Counted from the first letter of the stretch, positions 13,361-26,689 are shown. The stretch is 64,000 bases of DNA from Liolophura sinensis (GCF_032854445.1 NC_088307.1:24067953-24131952), one strand, 5' to 3'. The notes: generated by a model not told the origin, from the letters alone. Program-made: numbers and translations.

Positions 13361-14127
13361 TAATCCCCTCCCCCTACCCTCCGTTTATAAGATGGACAAT
13401 GCATACTCGGCCGTATGAAATTCATACCGTCATGTACTGATGGCGATTGCAGGTCGCCGACTATGTTGTTTAGAAAGTGGTCTCAGTGCAATATATACCC
13501 AGACAGTGTAAATCCAAAACAACTGTAATACTGCCAGCTTTTATCCTGTAACAGTGTTCTTACTTTAAATATCTCCAAAGACAGGGCTTAGAAGTTTTTT
13601 TATACCATTGTTATTTTAGGCCTACTTTAAGAATATTTAACCGGGCGGCCGTCAAATCTACAGACGGGACATCGACCAGAACCCTGTGGGAAATATCCAA
13701 TATTTACAATTTCCGTTAGTCTAAGCTCGCCTGACTTTCACTAAGGCTTTAAAATGCTGCTAGTATAAGCAGTAGCTGTCACTGGAGATCTTGGTTGCCC
13801 TGTAGGCAGTTTTATGCTGTTGTCATCGCTGGTACGGCTATTTAAAGGTGGTCTTACGTACAAATTCGTTGGATATCACTTGTCTTACACCAGTATGACA
13901 AACACCTGTACGTCATAAGTGTGAAAGTTCGTCAATTACTTGCCATAGGTCGGTAGTTTAGTCCGGTTTCGCTCACACGTAAAACTGATGACCGCGGGAT
14001 AAGCGAAATATATTTACTACAGCGTTTATACCCAACCAAGTATGAAGAAGTTTTACTTTTGACAAATGTAGTTTTTTTTATCTTAGTTTCAGCAAGTATG
14101 TGTGAGAAGCGGGCTGAACCATGTGGC

Positions 14128-14250
14128 AGATGAAACCAGAAACCGCAACGAGGAAACCTGAAACCGCAACGAGGAAACCTGAAAGCGCAACGAGGAAACA
14201 AGAAAGTGCCACGAAGAAACCAGGAAGCGCCCCGAGGAAACCAGAAATTT
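14128..14250 (+). repeat. 21-bp minisatellite
   Basis: About six copies of a 21-bp unit (gaaaccgcaacgaggaaacc plus t), progressively diverging at the right. Its period makes an open frame (PETATRK repeats) without other coding signs. Confidence 0.85.
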
Positions 14251-16249
14251 GGAACTTGAGAGACGTTATATATATCAGATATTTTTTAGCAAAAAATCCA
14301 TATTCGCTAATGAAATCAAAATTTTATATCTCTGTATATGTCTGGCAAGAATAGCTCAAATTATAGCCTTGCGGGAAAGATCAGGCTTTTCAGAGCTGAA
14401 AAGAAAACGTTTCTTGGCACCAAAGCTGCTAAAATACAAAATCAAACAAAACAAGAAAAGGACAGGGTAATTGTGAAGAAAACGTCAGAAAACATATATT
14501 CCATGTTAAGTTGCAATCAACAAACGACCAAAATGGGTGACAAAAATAGAGCATCGTAACTGGAATATAGAATGAGGAAATTATTTACATATGGACAAAC
14601 GATTTTACTTGTACGGACGTCAAACAGGGGACAGTTAGAAAGGCGTTACAGAAGGAGCGTTATTCCACAAAATAATGACAAGTCGGTGTCACATGCACCA
14701 CATTCACGAAAGTGGGAACGGAATATTTTCCTCTTAAAGCCCGTGGCCATCTGGAGCTTTGACACTGGCTGTTTCCGTTTACAGAGAAAAAAAGTTCGCA
14801 CAAAGTTTTTTTTCTGATGGTGATTTCTGAACTCTGCCTCCTGATACATCATGCACTATCAGTAACATTTTTTAAAAAATACCTCAAAACCTTAAAAAGG
14901 ATGAAAAATACCAAATAATTTTACGAATTTTATGTGAAAAGATAATGTTAAAGGGAAAAGGAAGGCTTTGTTTCTCTGTAAGGCCACTTCGTACATATTG
15001 CCATCAACAGCTTCAAGGCTCAGTTATCCGTTTTCATGTCTAGATCTTCCGTATACCAGAAGGGTAGAAATGTTTAGCTGTCAAGATCAATTGCCATGGG
15101 ATCTGTTTAGTTCATAACATATAGGGTGAAAGGAATCAGTACCACACTGGTAGACGGCACGCATTTCATTGGAGTTGATATTCACATCTGGACTTGAGTT
15201 TATGATGTAATATGTGCTTGCTTGATATTAAAAGGTTCCAATATCACTTCGGTGAATTTCACAATCGATCTGATCAGCACAAAATCACATCCGTCCTCCA
15301 ATGATCGTTTAAGCGAAATAGAGTGTGATGGTCTATGATCGCTACACGAAATCTCCAAAACCAGATCGTCCTGCTGAAGACTTCCAGAAATCTAAGCTGT
15401 CTGTCTTCCGCCTAAAGTACCGTATGACCATACTATTCCCTAATATCATCGCAGAATAACACAAAGTTCCCTCAGTTTGTCATTCTGTAAGACAGCCCGG
15501 AAGTTGGAGATCATGTGACTGATCTAGAGTGGGCGAAAACAAAATAGCCACCCCACCTTGAAGCATATGGAAACAAGCTCATGATGCCACTCCGTCAGCG
15601 ACCAGCACGCCGTGGCCGTACCAAAAAAAAAAAAAAAACACACCACGTAAGCTCTACAGGAAAAACTCCTCTGGAAAGCTCATATTATACAACCCTATCG
15701 AACACATCATCACTGACAGCTTTTCAAATACAGCCATTTCCTATGCACTAGCATTAAGGGGACAATTTTGTTTCGCCCACGCCGCCTGTTACTAAGGATA
15801 CCACGTGGTCTCTAGCTTCCGGGCCTTCCTGCAGAATATAATCCGGAACTGCGAGGGTGGGGATGGAGTTAGGGGAGGTAGGATAACGGTGAGGGTGGGG
15901 TGAGGTTGAAAAGGGTGGGCATTTCATGAATGATCGGCGTCTAGATGGGAACAACAACTCATGGGGTTTCGTGATAGCAATCCCGTGTCACCACCATTGT
16001 TACCTCCATACAAGAGTGCTCAAATAAACCACGCCAAAATGACGTAATAATGAAAAACAAGGCACGAGTCTGTAGTTGTTCAGAGATTAACACCCTATTG
16101 GGGGGGATTAATTTCTCATGGGGATTCAGGTATGGACCAAATCCCTTAGCTGTTTTTTCTCTTAATTCGATGCAATATTTGCTAACGTTCAGCGCCAGAT
16201 GAAGATTCGCTTTGAAGGCTTAGAGCGATCTGGGCTGGAATCACACAAA

Positions 16250-16330
16250 GCCTCTTCGTCCAGTGGTTATCGCCGTCCACTTCGAATGCAAATGACCATT
16301 GTCCGGCCCCCGCTCAAGTGTTGGCACTCA
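16250..16330 (+). mobile_element. tRNA-like SINE head fragment
   Basis: tcgtccagtggttatcgccg resembles an A box; the rest is decayed. It lies just past the LMO4 stop, in its probable 3' UTR or beyond. Confidence 0.35.
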
Positions 16331-16399
16331 GTCCTTCAAGTTTCTTAACTCTCACCAACCACGTGCGGGTCAGGTAAACCAGAGCCTCGTCTTTTCAGG

Positions 16400-16408
16400 T
16401 CAACACAC
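16400..16408 (-). CDS. LMO4: LMO4-like LIM-only protein, terminal coding exon (Val-Cys-stop)
   Basis: Nine coding bases, GTG TGT TGA, directly follow a good acceptor: a pyrimidine-rich tract ending tcttcttcgcacag on the minus strand. Joined in phase 0 to exon 3 they give ...AHK-VC-stop, and vertebrate LMO4 also ends in Lys-Val-Cys. The sequence shows the acceptor, the phase and the codons; assigning it as the true last exon is inference from the family C-terminus. The rest of the exon (below 16400) would be 3' UTR. I did not find a convincing polyadenylation signal close by. Confidence 0.75.
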   Translation of the reverse strand: MC

Positions 16409-17310
16409 CTGTGCGAAGAAGAAAGATTGAGAGCTTTATCTCAATAAACAAATGACACTATGATTAATTGTCCTGCTATATGGTGTTTTGTTACACTCTC
16501 CTCTCTCCCACTTCGGCGACCCATCTGTGATTGAGAGGTTTTCAACAAAGAGACTCCAACACCCGTGACCCGGGTCAATTAATAATAAAATTAAATGTCG
16601 CTTCCACAAAGCCATTTTTAACTTAAGTTAAGGTTTCAAACATGGGCTATACAGTTGTTTAAGGATGAAATGAGTTATCGGGCTACTAATTAAAATGATA
16701 TTGGAGGCCAATTCAGCAGCATAAAACCTCACATTAAGAAAAGTGTTCCACAACCTGAAACATAAACAAAGCACTATAACTTAGGTTTAAGTTTTAAATT
16801 TCTGAAAAATCTCCTCAATGGAAGCGGTCAAATATAGCATTCAAAATTCACCCACCTTAATTCTTTGAAATGATATAATCTGTTTATTTTTGGGAGATTG
16901 GTGTTAACAGCTGATCCAGATTAAGCTTTTTCCAATAATATACTGGGATAGATTCTATACAGGTGTACGAAATGTTCAGACATTCTTAAACCTTAATACA
17001 CGAATTACACCCATACTATAACTACAAAACAAACACGATTGAAATTAATACTCTCTAATACTGGTAATGGGGGAACGTATCCAGTCTGCACAAGTCGATT
17101 TTAAGTTGTGTAAAAACACTTGATTCTCTGCTGTTACACTGCGGTGACTGAACAATCCCTTCGATTTAGGAGTACGACTATACAGAAACGGTGAGTTATG
17201 ACAAAACAAACAAAAGAGTACACCGACTGGGACCGACCTCAGGCAGATTACGTTCCACACTGAACAACAAGGCCCGATATGCTTTTAATAACAACGAACG
17301 TTTTACTCAC
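16409..17310 (-). other. LMO4 intron 3
   Basis: AT-rich sequence of 902 bp with a canonical GT donor at the high-coordinate end and AG acceptor at the low-coordinate end. No repeat family or coding potential was recognised in it. Confidence 0.7.
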
Positions 17311-17548
17311 CTTGTGCGCAGGTCTGTTGGGTAAGGGCACATGGCCTTTCAAGACTTTGGGGTAGTCCTGCTCACACACGAGACTGCCGTTAAGGATGCT
17401 GTACCGGTTACCTGGCACGAGCTGACACTGACAGACCACACAGGTGAAACATTTCTGGTGGTAAACGTTCCCTTGAGCCTTCATCACAAACTCGCTGGCT
17501 GGAATCGTCTGGCCACACGAGCTGCAGCTTCCGCCAGAACCGAACAAC
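17311..17548 (-). CDS. LMO4: LMO4-like LIM-only protein, coding exon 3 (LIM2)
   Basis: The acceptor cctcctcag precedes 17548; the exon's first base completes Arg158, followed by LFGSGGSCSSCG. It encodes the whole LIM2 domain: C166/C169, H188, C191, C194, C197, C216 and D219. The conserved LMO4 stretches IPASEFVMKAQGNVYH and LVPGNRY are present. The tail PLPNRPAHK corresponds to the vertebrate LMO4 C-terminal tail, which ends in a Lys-Val-Cys context. The exon ends in phase 0 at donor AAG|GTGAGTAA (17310). Without splicing the frame would run on into intron sequence for about 20 more codons, so the extension VSKTFVVIKS is probably intronic. Intron 2 upstream is about 12.1 kb and intron 3 is about 0.9 kb. 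Confidence 0.93.
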
Positions 17549-17749
17549 CTGAGGAGGACAGAGAGAGTTGATTAAATCACTGACTTACAGATTTGATTGT
17601 TTGTTTATATTATATATCGGCGGCCAGCTATAAGGTCGGAGAAAACCGAGCACAGAACTGAAGGAATCAACGACCTGATTGTTGATTAATCAGCTACTGG
17701 ATTGATGATTTGCATATTGACTTACTAGCTTGGTTTTTTTGTTGACTTT

Positions 17750-18140
17750 GATTTGTTTACTGACTGGCTGATTGATTTGTTTATTGACTGGCTGACTGAT
17801 TTGTTTATTGACTGGCTGATTGATTTGTTTATTGACTGGCTGACTGATTTGTTTATGGACTCGCTGATTGATTTGTTTATTGACTGGCTGATTGATTTGT
17901 TTATTGACTGGCTGATTGATTTGTTTATTGACTGGCTGATTGATTTGTTTATTGACTGGCTGATTGATTTGTTTACGAACTCGCTGATTGATTTGTTTAA
18001 TGACTGGCTGATTGATTTGTTTACGAACTCGCTGAATGATTTGTTTATTGACTGGCTGATTGATTTGTTTACGAACTCGCTGATTGATTTGTTTAATGAC
18101 TGGCTGATTGATTTGTTTACGAACTCGCTGATTCATCCTG
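17750..18140. repeat. 24-bp minisatellite in LMO4 intron 2
   Basis: About 16 copies of tgactggctgattgatttgt plus ttat, with two variant types (ttgactggctg and acgaactcgctg) alternating in the right half. The period of 24 leaves long frames open on both strands (DWLIDLFI and KQINQPVN repeats); neither looks like a real protein. Confidence 0.92.
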
Positions 18141-18789
18141 TTGACCAAATCATTGAGTGACTGATAATTAGCTGAGTGTTCAAAAATGTAATAATTATGA
18201 AAGAAGCCAACTGCCCGACACTGCCGAGATGATTCATTGATTTCCTGATTATGACGACCGCCGTTTTATTACCCGAATAAGCGATGTGTTAGTGTGAAGG
18301 TTATCAAGTTGATCTCCAAGTTGATCTCCATGTTGACTGGCTGACGGACTGAAACGGACTTGTTTAATGACAAACCGGGCTGACGAGCGGACTGACGGGC
18401 GGACTTACGGATGGACGGACAGATGGACAGGCTATCGATCTCATTTTATAATAAAGCAATGTACTTTAATCTACGTTAAACGGAGAAATTTTTATTAAAC
18501 TTAAAAAACTTCCAAAAAATCATTACTTCAGGAACGGAGAAGATCGAGGTATGGTAAAATAGGACTTTAAATTAGAGGTGCATTAGAGTGCGAGTACTTT
18601 GCAACATTTACAGCTACATCCACGTATCAAAAATTTTCCCGTTTCCAACTCAGGCATGATTCTCAAAAGCTGACTACATCGAAACGTAACACCCTTTCAC
18701 GCCTCCATTCCGAGAGAATTTTTTTTTTTTTTTTGTTATACATTCCGTTAACAAATGGATTTTTGTTTGAGTAAAGTCAAAGAGCGTGT

Positions 18790-20160
18790 CAGGGTGTTTT
18801 CCGACGCCTGTTTCTCAAATCGTGGTTTAGCTGGGAAGCACGCTTTTAATGTGCTGGAGTGTGTTTGCTTTTCCGCCATAAATACTCAGTTATAAGACAT
18901 ACAGCCCTCAGCTTGCGCTTGGTGGTCAACCAGGCGATTATTGTCTCCATCATGACAACGTTTGCGTAACGGGCGCCAGAGAGCGAGAGCGAGGCAGAAG
19001 AGAGTCCGGCCCGGGGCGGGGGGAGGGGGTGAGTGAGTTGGATGGGAGGGGACGCCGAGGGTAGAGGGGGTGTAACGAGAGAGGGAACTGTAACAAATTT
19101 ACACATGGAGGAAAATTCGCATCGTAATATCTTAATCCTGTTGTATTCGACGAAGTATTTTACGCTTCAGCTTTACTGAGGAACAAAATGCTTCTGGGAC
19201 GGCAGCGAGAGCAAAATTACAATGACCGGTTTTCGCTTGAGTGACATTCGCCATTTTGTGGCAGCTTTGGAACAATTACCACATTTCCTCCAATATCGTT
19301 TATCTTACTTCGGCAATGCTGCCTTGTCTCTGGCACGCACAGGTCTCCTCAGTCTGTTATAATTGCTGAGATAATGTGCCTTTAGGTGGCTTTTGTAAAT
19401 CTCTAATAGCGCGCGGAGCTCAGTTAATGTGGTATTGTAACAGAGCCTGGGCTATTATGTGTGAATATATCCCATGGCATTCGCTACAGCTACTCAAACA
19501 GCCTTTCCCCGCGCGCCACCGCATTGAGAGGAATAGCCAATCGCGTGCGGGGCAAAGTACAATTATACATATATAAAAGAAAATAATAAATTACCCCCAA
19601 AAGATTAACTCTTCATAAACTTCAATTTGTCGATTATTTAAACTTCCTGTTGTAAATTATCCCATTAAATCCAAATAGGAGGCTATTTTCGATCCGATTT
19701 TAGCGTCATAAAGTGGCCTGCTCGCCCCTAATTGGCTTTAATGGTTGGTCCGCGTTGTTGGTGTGAGGCGCACGAGAGGGGGAGCCGTCAGCAAGAATGT
19801 GCGCGAAGACGGCACGGCTAAAAATCTATCGTCCCATCTGCTGAGGACCGAAGGCAATTGTAATGACCGAGTCAATTCGGATTTAATTTGAGGAGAGAAG
19901 AGAAAAATTGGTCGGTACTAAAGTCTTTGTTAATCTGTCCTTTTATCCCAGGCGGTCGGACTGGCGACAGACGCTCTTGTGTACACGAATAGAGTGGGCC
20001 TTAATGGCAGCACGGCTTTTTAATTTGGACCTAATTGAATCTCTTCTCTCGACAGACTAAGGTCTTATTGACGATGGGGAAAGAGGAAAATAATTGGGAA
20101 GATGAGTCCAGGCAAGGCGAGAGGAGTTTTACCAAACGCTTTGTTGCCTACACACACATA
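18790..20160. promoter_or_regulatory. Candidate regulatory block A in LMO4 intron 2
   Basis: A long block that is GC-richer and repeat-poor compared with the AT-rich DNA on either side (the flank from 20.16 kb is very AT-rich). It carries repeated homeodomain-type cores, for example taattggctttaatgg near 19730 and tttaatttggacctaattg near 20020. It has no credible reading frame. Its place inside a developmental cofactor gene makes enhancer function plausible, but conservation cannot be tested here. Confidence 0.3.
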
Positions 20161-21944
20161 AAAACAGATGTATGCTTATATACAGTGTATAACCTATAAG
20201 AATATTATATTTTAATAACAAACTATAACAAGTTTTACGATTTTCAAATCGAATGACGTAAAATAAAATATTCCCATAAAGATGTTTTGTATTTTAAATA
20301 AAATCAAAGTCACCAAATATTTTCAATAACATCATGACAACGTACAATTCTAAAATCTACAACTTTCCATACATTTTATTACTGTATTTAGCTTATATCT
20401 GATTAAATGTAGAAATATTTAATATTTGTATTTCATGAATAAGCAAACTAGGAAGCTTAACTTTGATGTCGTTATTGATACAAAAACAAATGCTATCATG
20501 AGCGTTTATGACTTGAAGTAAAATCATCAGACAAACAATTAATTTAATTAATCAAGTTTGAATGTATACTTCCAGTGCTCCCATCAATGTACCATTACTA
20601 GCAGGGTCAACCAAGTGCATACATATAGAGTCATTGGAAACACAGACCCATACAGACCCGCCAAATAGTGAAATACCTCTGGCTATCAAGTGTATAGACC
20701 ATACACCATGGCTGTAGCGTAATGGTGTCGATCACGTGGGCTATATAAGCATGTGGACATGTCATCGCTAACGCCATTAGACATATCCTAATGTAAAATA
20801 CTTGTACAACCAGAAAAAAACATGCGCAGATCGTGTAATACTTCTCTTATTAGTCTCAAATAGTTGGTCAGATACCAAAATTTAAAAACTGAAATGTTCT
20901 CTCCTAAGAAGATTTTCGTATTAACGCATACACTCAGCATCGTGATCCCATTTAATATTGAATTTTTTTACTAGCGACCATCCGGGTTGAATACTCGATT
21001 CCTCAGGTCAGGTTAATGGATGCAAATGTGGTAAATACTTAAGATTTATTTAGTGACAAGCCAGCAATAGTTTGGTCGATTATGGGCGCTTTGTTCCTAA
21101 AATATTTTTATAAACTCAGCATAATCAGGGATACTATTAAATCATCAATAAAGAAATTATCCAATTTCTTTTGCGGCTTCTATAAAACTTACTTTTTAAT
21201 TCCTTTAAATAATTATTGTTTACTTGTAGCTTTGCGTCGCTTTGTACAGTATTTGGTCATTTAAGGACGGTGTATATTCCAACGCCCACAGCAGAACTTT
21301 AACGTCATTTTGTTGGTGTCAGATGTTCCTTTCCCATCTAATCATGATGACGTCACATAAGATAATACGACGTTATAACAGAAACAAATACATCGTACCG
21401 TTGTGGACGTTGCACTGCAATCCAGTTTACACATAACATTTGCTCAAGGTCCTGCTTCACACTAGCGCCACCTCACGGGATTAAAAAAAATATGCCGCCT
21501 CCCCATTACAGCGCTACCTTACTGAAATGCCATGTCGAAGACATCAGCCAGCATATCTCTTTCCACTCAGCGCCAAGCCACAACGGCATTAAGATTTTAT
21601 GACGATAAGTAGGCCTATAGAGCTAACCCTACTAGGACGCTTGAAGGTACAGTGAAAAGTCTCTTTCATAGAGCCACTACGTTGTATTTGAAATAACTGA
21701 GAACACGCTACTCCATGAAAAATAGGCAATTATATCAACAGCGTCTTTGTGTAGGCTGTATGGATTCACGCGAGATGCACGTGTAAGGAGACAAAATGGT
21801 GGCTGTGGTGTTCACAGAGCATCGTATCAGCTTGAGAGGAAAAAGCCGCTTCTTCCCAAGAATCCATGCCCGTCCAAATTTGACACGGACTTGCGAAGCG
21901 TTATTGACATACAGCCAATTATGTCGTTTCAGCACCAGGCTGGA

Positions 21945-22345
21945 TAATCAAACTTAATTATACCCGGTTGTAAGCCATTTTCAGTTTTAATTGGCTTGAA
22001 TGAAACGTACCACATGTGTTTACAATACAGCCTTGGTTATTCTGCGCCGTAATTAGATGTCGAGCGGCTTTAATTAAACTTATTGGCGGACTTGGGTTCA
22101 ATTAGAGTGGGAACTATTTCACAAGATGGCAGGAAAGTTGACCATGGCGTCAGCCCGATACGTAATTAGGGCCTCGGATACATCATTAAAGCCCAACCGG
22201 TCGCGATTGCCCCTGATATGGTGACGGCTTCCGGTAAACGCGCCAGGCCACCATTGGACCCATTCCTTTAACAGCCTCCGCACGCTAAAGAGCGCGCTGT
22301 TTCACGACATGGCGGTTTGAACCCCGGTTTGAAACATTTCTTGGA
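21945..22345. promoter_or_regulatory. Candidate regulatory block B in LMO4 intron 2
   Basis: Repeat-free block with several TTAATT/AATTAG cores (near 21954, 21987, 22050, 22072 and 22098), alternating with GC-rich stretches that include a CpG-rich end near 22200-22300. It resembles the other intronic blocks in texture. Enhancer role is inference. Confidence 0.28.
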
Positions 22346-22849
22346 TTCGTTTAAGAGTTCTGATCGGTCAGATCATTATTGGGGGAATGGAAGTGATATC
22401 GTTAACGTCTTACAGATTCAAAGAGGACAGGATTTCCAACATAACTATCGGTTTCTTTTATGTAGGACATCACATATTAATTGCCCAAATAAACGCACGG
22501 CTATCGAAGATAATTAACGGTGCTTTGCTTTATAGCGACCACTCTTAATATTGCAATTCTCCATCATATATACATATATAAACCTATATGCCCCCCTCCC
22601 CACGACGGCTCCACCCAATCTTTCCTACTGTTGCATTTCCTACAAGGGCAAGGTGCTTTATGGAAGAGTTAGTACGAGTGGGCAAGGGAGGGACTCATTA
22701 TACAGATACATCAAATTCCGGCCTCTCAAGATCGCACTCACATTATTAAAAGCTCACTCTGTATACCGCTTCCCCCACCCCAACTCTCGAAGCCTGCAAC
22801 GTGGACACGTCAGTGTCTGGTTTTTTGAGCAGGCTTGTTAGTGTTAGAA

Positions 22850-23130
22850 TATCACTACTTAGCCTCGTTATGAGCAAGGTGGACTTCAATTACCGGACCT
22901 GGGAAAAAAGCGGACTGGCGGCGTTCGATGTCGGCTCTCCGCCTCATTATAACTGCACCGATAGCCCATCGAGAGCCAACAGGCCTTATCGCAACGTCTC
23001 ACTTTCAAGTCTACAGTAGCCTGCTATCTGCTTATCGCGGCCAAATTAAATTCATAGCGTTTCAATTAGTAGAAGGGGGTTGGGTTTAATTTGGGAGAGA
23101 CATCGTTAGCTAAATGGGTCTGCCCGATAG
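22850..23130. promoter_or_regulatory. Candidate regulatory block C in LMO4 intron 2
   Basis: Repeat-poor block of mixed composition ending in caaattaaattcatagcg and tttcaattag motifs, bounded on the right by C-rich low-complexity sequence. Non-coding; regulatory role is inference. Confidence 0.22.
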
Positions 23131-23504
23131 CAAATGGATATCGTGTTACTTAAGATTCCCCTTACCCCACCCCCTATTCCCCCCCTCCTCCTACTTCTCC
23201 CCACCAGCTATACAACCGCCGTCTTTTCTTCAAAGATGCGCTTGCCTCATGCCACAGACGCATCCACATAGAAAGCAGACCCTGTCGACTTAAACACCAG
23301 CTCTACCCTGAAATCAAACTGTCAAAGCCTTTCAACCTACAGAGCATTATATTAGTATGTGCACGCACTATGTATCATGTTTCCAATGATTTTTGTCATT
23401 GTCCAAATCATTGTCCACAATAGTACATAAGACCTACTCTAAACTATTATCACGTCTGAGTGTTGGTTCAATACCAGGCATGTTCAGGCATTCCGAGAAA
23501 GTCT

Positions 23505-23650
23505 TCCGCTCAGACTCGGTGGCAACAAGCAGCCGATAGAAACAAATAGCAGCTAGTGGCAACAAATAACAGTGTGTCGATGACAACAATTAGCAGTCAA
23601 TGGCATCAATCAGCGGTCGATGGCAACAATATGCTGTCGGTGGCAATAAG
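23505..23650 (+). repeat. Short tandem array, about 24 bp
   Basis: Five or six loose copies of a gcagtcgatggcaacaat-like unit. Non-coding, inside LMO4 intron 2. Confidence 0.65.
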
Positions 23651-24094
23651 TGGTGGACAGTACTCTATATACTTGTACTTTGGGGATAACTTTTATCATA
23701 TCACCACGCCCTCTGGGGCAGATTCCACAAAAACCACTTCTGACATTTACAATGATCCGATTTTTTTTACTGGAAGATGAGACCAAATATACGTTCTAAA
23801 ATCGTATTTGAAATTTCCACTACAGGAACATGTAGGTTAGAATTGGCTTTGTTGACTCAAGCTTTAAGCTGAGTGTTACGCTAAACTTTTCCGACAGATG
23901 GCCGTGCAGTCTATGTCACATGGGATACCCACTTCTTTGTATGGCTGTTATTTTGCACTGCAATCAAAAATGTTTCAACGGCATAAAAGCGATTTACGTT
24001 GAAAGGATGAAAGGAATCGCCAAGAATAACACAACGCCATCTCAAGTAAGGTGCTTGACAATTCTTCGGATGTAAAAAGAAACATCTGAGCTAA

Positions 24095-24185
24095 GCAGCG
24101 ATAGTTGGATTCGAACTTATCACTTCACTGAACTTGGGGCCCCACAGTTACAACGCAGATGCCACAGACCACTGAGTGTACAGGT
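24095..24185 (-). mobile_element. tRNA-like SINE head fragment
   Basis: On the minus strand it shows gtggtctgtggcatctgc (A-box-like) and aagttcgaatccaacta (B-box-like) with tRNA-like spacing. No intact cloverleaf or anticodon stem is evident, so it is read as SINE-derived. Confidence 0.45.
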
Positions 24186-26194
24186 TCGCTTAGTGCGCCT
24201 AGTTGTCCATCAGGAGATTAACTTCAATTATGGGCATGTCGCTATTAACTTAACATAGGTCTTGACAATCATTTACACAAAGATAAGTTTTTATCAAAGG
24301 ACTGATATAAATGTCCGCTGTTTTCCTTTCAGTTAGATACGATAAAAAAAAAAGCACGGGAACAACAGCTGTGCTGATATAGGCCTACATGCCTATTTTC
24401 ACACCGGGTGTTCGCCAGCACAGACATTGCAAACAATCATCTACTAAGATCTCGCATAAATGGACTCCACATTGAATTTTTAATTATGGGAAATAAATAA
24501 AATCCAATTTGCGCGCTTGATCAATGTTAATTTCACAAGCAATTAACCAGATAATCGACTTGCTGATTGCTATGGCAACACGAACTTTGCTTTCATCATG
24601 ATCTTATATCCTTTACCCTATTTTTCATACCTTCTACACTAGAGAGCGTTTTTTTCTTTTTGGACGGGTGATCAAGTAGGCTTAATGGCATTATTATAAT
24701 ATGTTCTCGTTTAGATGTTCAATATGGCAAATGATCGCTCTCTTTTTATCACTGAGATAAAACAGTTAGAGTGGAACAAAGGATACATCTGTAAACATTC
24801 GGATGCATCTGAGCACGATTCATGTCGTTTTTTTTTTACAATTATTATTATTATTTTCATGTGAAGATAAAACGACTTTCCGGGAGCAGCATGACAAATG
24901 GCAATAATATAGCAATGCACGTAGGTAGGCACTATGTCTCTGTAAATTCTACCAGGAATTTTATCGCATGTCACTTTTGCTCGTTCGAATGTGGAATATT
25001 CGTAACAATAATTAAGGGCCACAGCTTGGCCATTTGTTAAATCGCTCTATACATGTAGGCGTAGGTCTACTAGCCCATATACGTACATTAAAACTGCGTG
25101 TGTGTGATTGGCAGGGAGAGGTGGGGTGGTTGTGGGGATCGGATAAGACTGGGGGGAGGGGATTTAAACGCATACACTTACATTTGCAGGTGATAGGATA
25201 TGACCATAAATGTTAACACACATTCAGTAACATGTAACAAGGGCTACTCAGCTTTCTTCCGTTAGACACGAGTTGATGCTAGCATCCTATAAATGTAATA
25301 TTAACTACACACTTATTAGGTAACAGTTTGAAATTCCAATCACAAAGAACTGATGTTATACCTCAATTCGTACTTACATTTTATATACTGTTCAAAGAAT
25401 AGTTTTTAACCTGTCTTCAGATCAATCATTATCTACATGACAGTCTTACACCTATTACGAAACAGACACATTATAGAAGGTGATTGTGTCACAAAAAAAG
25501 ATAAGTTTCAAGTTCAACCTGCTCCTCTTATGCCTCCGTTTAGGCCAAATTGAATAACCTAACAACCATTAATAATAGACACACAAATAAAGCAATTTAA
25601 AACACGAAAACAACAACTGGAAAGTGATAAAAACACCGATTAATCAAGCGAGCAGGTGCGAGTGAATGGATCAAAGGGAGACCGGTTATACGGGTAATGT
25701 ACTTATATTTAGAGTTGGGAAAACCACAGAACGTTATATGTACTAGCATAATTATATGTTTTCATAATCAGTTTTTTCTCTATAATCATTTTTCTCTCTA
25801 ATCAGCTGATGACGACCGTGTCATAATTACCACCTCCCGTTTCCTGTTCATTTTTCAGCGATAGCTATTACCCGTGTAGCAGACTTGTGATCCGACCCGT
25901 AATTTATCAGCAGGGTTTTAGATGTGTCATTTCCTAATGTTAATGTATAGTTATCATTTAAATAGAGGGCGATCTTTCATAACGTACATTGTAGTTACAG
26001 CACAGATATAGATCAATGTACATGACTTCAACTGTTATCAATCCATCTAATGTCGAACGTGCTGACTGCTTCTCTTTTCGCGAATACGCCTTAATTTCAT
26101 ACTTTATATACTTTCTTAGTTCTTTCGTGGTTTGTGTTTGCAGCTGGAATAAGAATGTGTGTTTTGACGCCTCGTTATATATTTCTCGGGGTTC

Positions 26195-26262
26195 TCGGGC
26201 ATGCCCTCTCCACGATATGGCGTTAAAACCCATTCAATCATTCATTCATTCATTCATACAGT
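26195..26262 (+). mobile_element. SINE tail with (ATTC)n
   Basis: ccacgatatggcgttaaaac then (attc)n. A 3' end typical of SINEs in this window; the upstream part is not recognisable. Confidence 0.45.
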
Positions 26263-26689
26263 GCCAAACTTTTAATTACTGTGCTGATAATGATGCTGGC
26301 GTATAAATTGAAAGGTGTCGAATTTTCCAAAAATACTAATTTAATCTTATTTTCAGAATGTATACAACAGCAAACATTGACATTAAACTCGCTTTGTGGA
26401 GTCCTCTTACTTAATGCGTTTGGAGTAAATGCAAAGGGAATGTAGTTTACTTGAGCTTTGCCGTAAAACGGTTTACTTGACTAAATGTACTGGCAACATG
26501 GCGTTGAATCACAGTATTCTGATGAAACTTAACAATTAAGACCAGTATAGGGTTAAATTTCTTTTGCGCATCAGTGCGAATTTTATATTCGTGGACGTTT
26601 CGAGAACAGAATAACGAAATTCTATCAAATCTTTTTAAGACAACGTACACAATATCACATAATCATGCGGGTGACATCTAGCTCAAAGC

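Larger units (their letters stand above)
1..16399. other. Gene-poor flank downstream of LMO4
   Basis: Apart from the repeats listed separately, this is AT-rich DNA with no recognisable protein-coding exon. The part nearest 16.4 kb probably includes the LMO4 3' UTR. Isolated B-box-like pieces occur near 10.22 kb (minus, gggttcgatcccgag) and are read as SINE debris. Confidence 0.6.

Noticed and set aside
17248-17310. Continuation of the LIM2 exon frame to a stop at 17248
   Set aside because: A strong GTGAGT donor precedes it, and the alternative splice gives the conserved Lys-Val-Cys end.
17690-18160. Frames of 135 and 152 codons on opposite strands
   Set aside because: Both are translations of the 24-bp minisatellite.
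24095-24185. tRNA gene
   Set aside because: A and B box-like motifs exist, but acceptor and anticodon stems do not pair convincingly; similar pieces are dispersed, as expected for SINEs. The same applies to 49262-49350 and 10200-10270.
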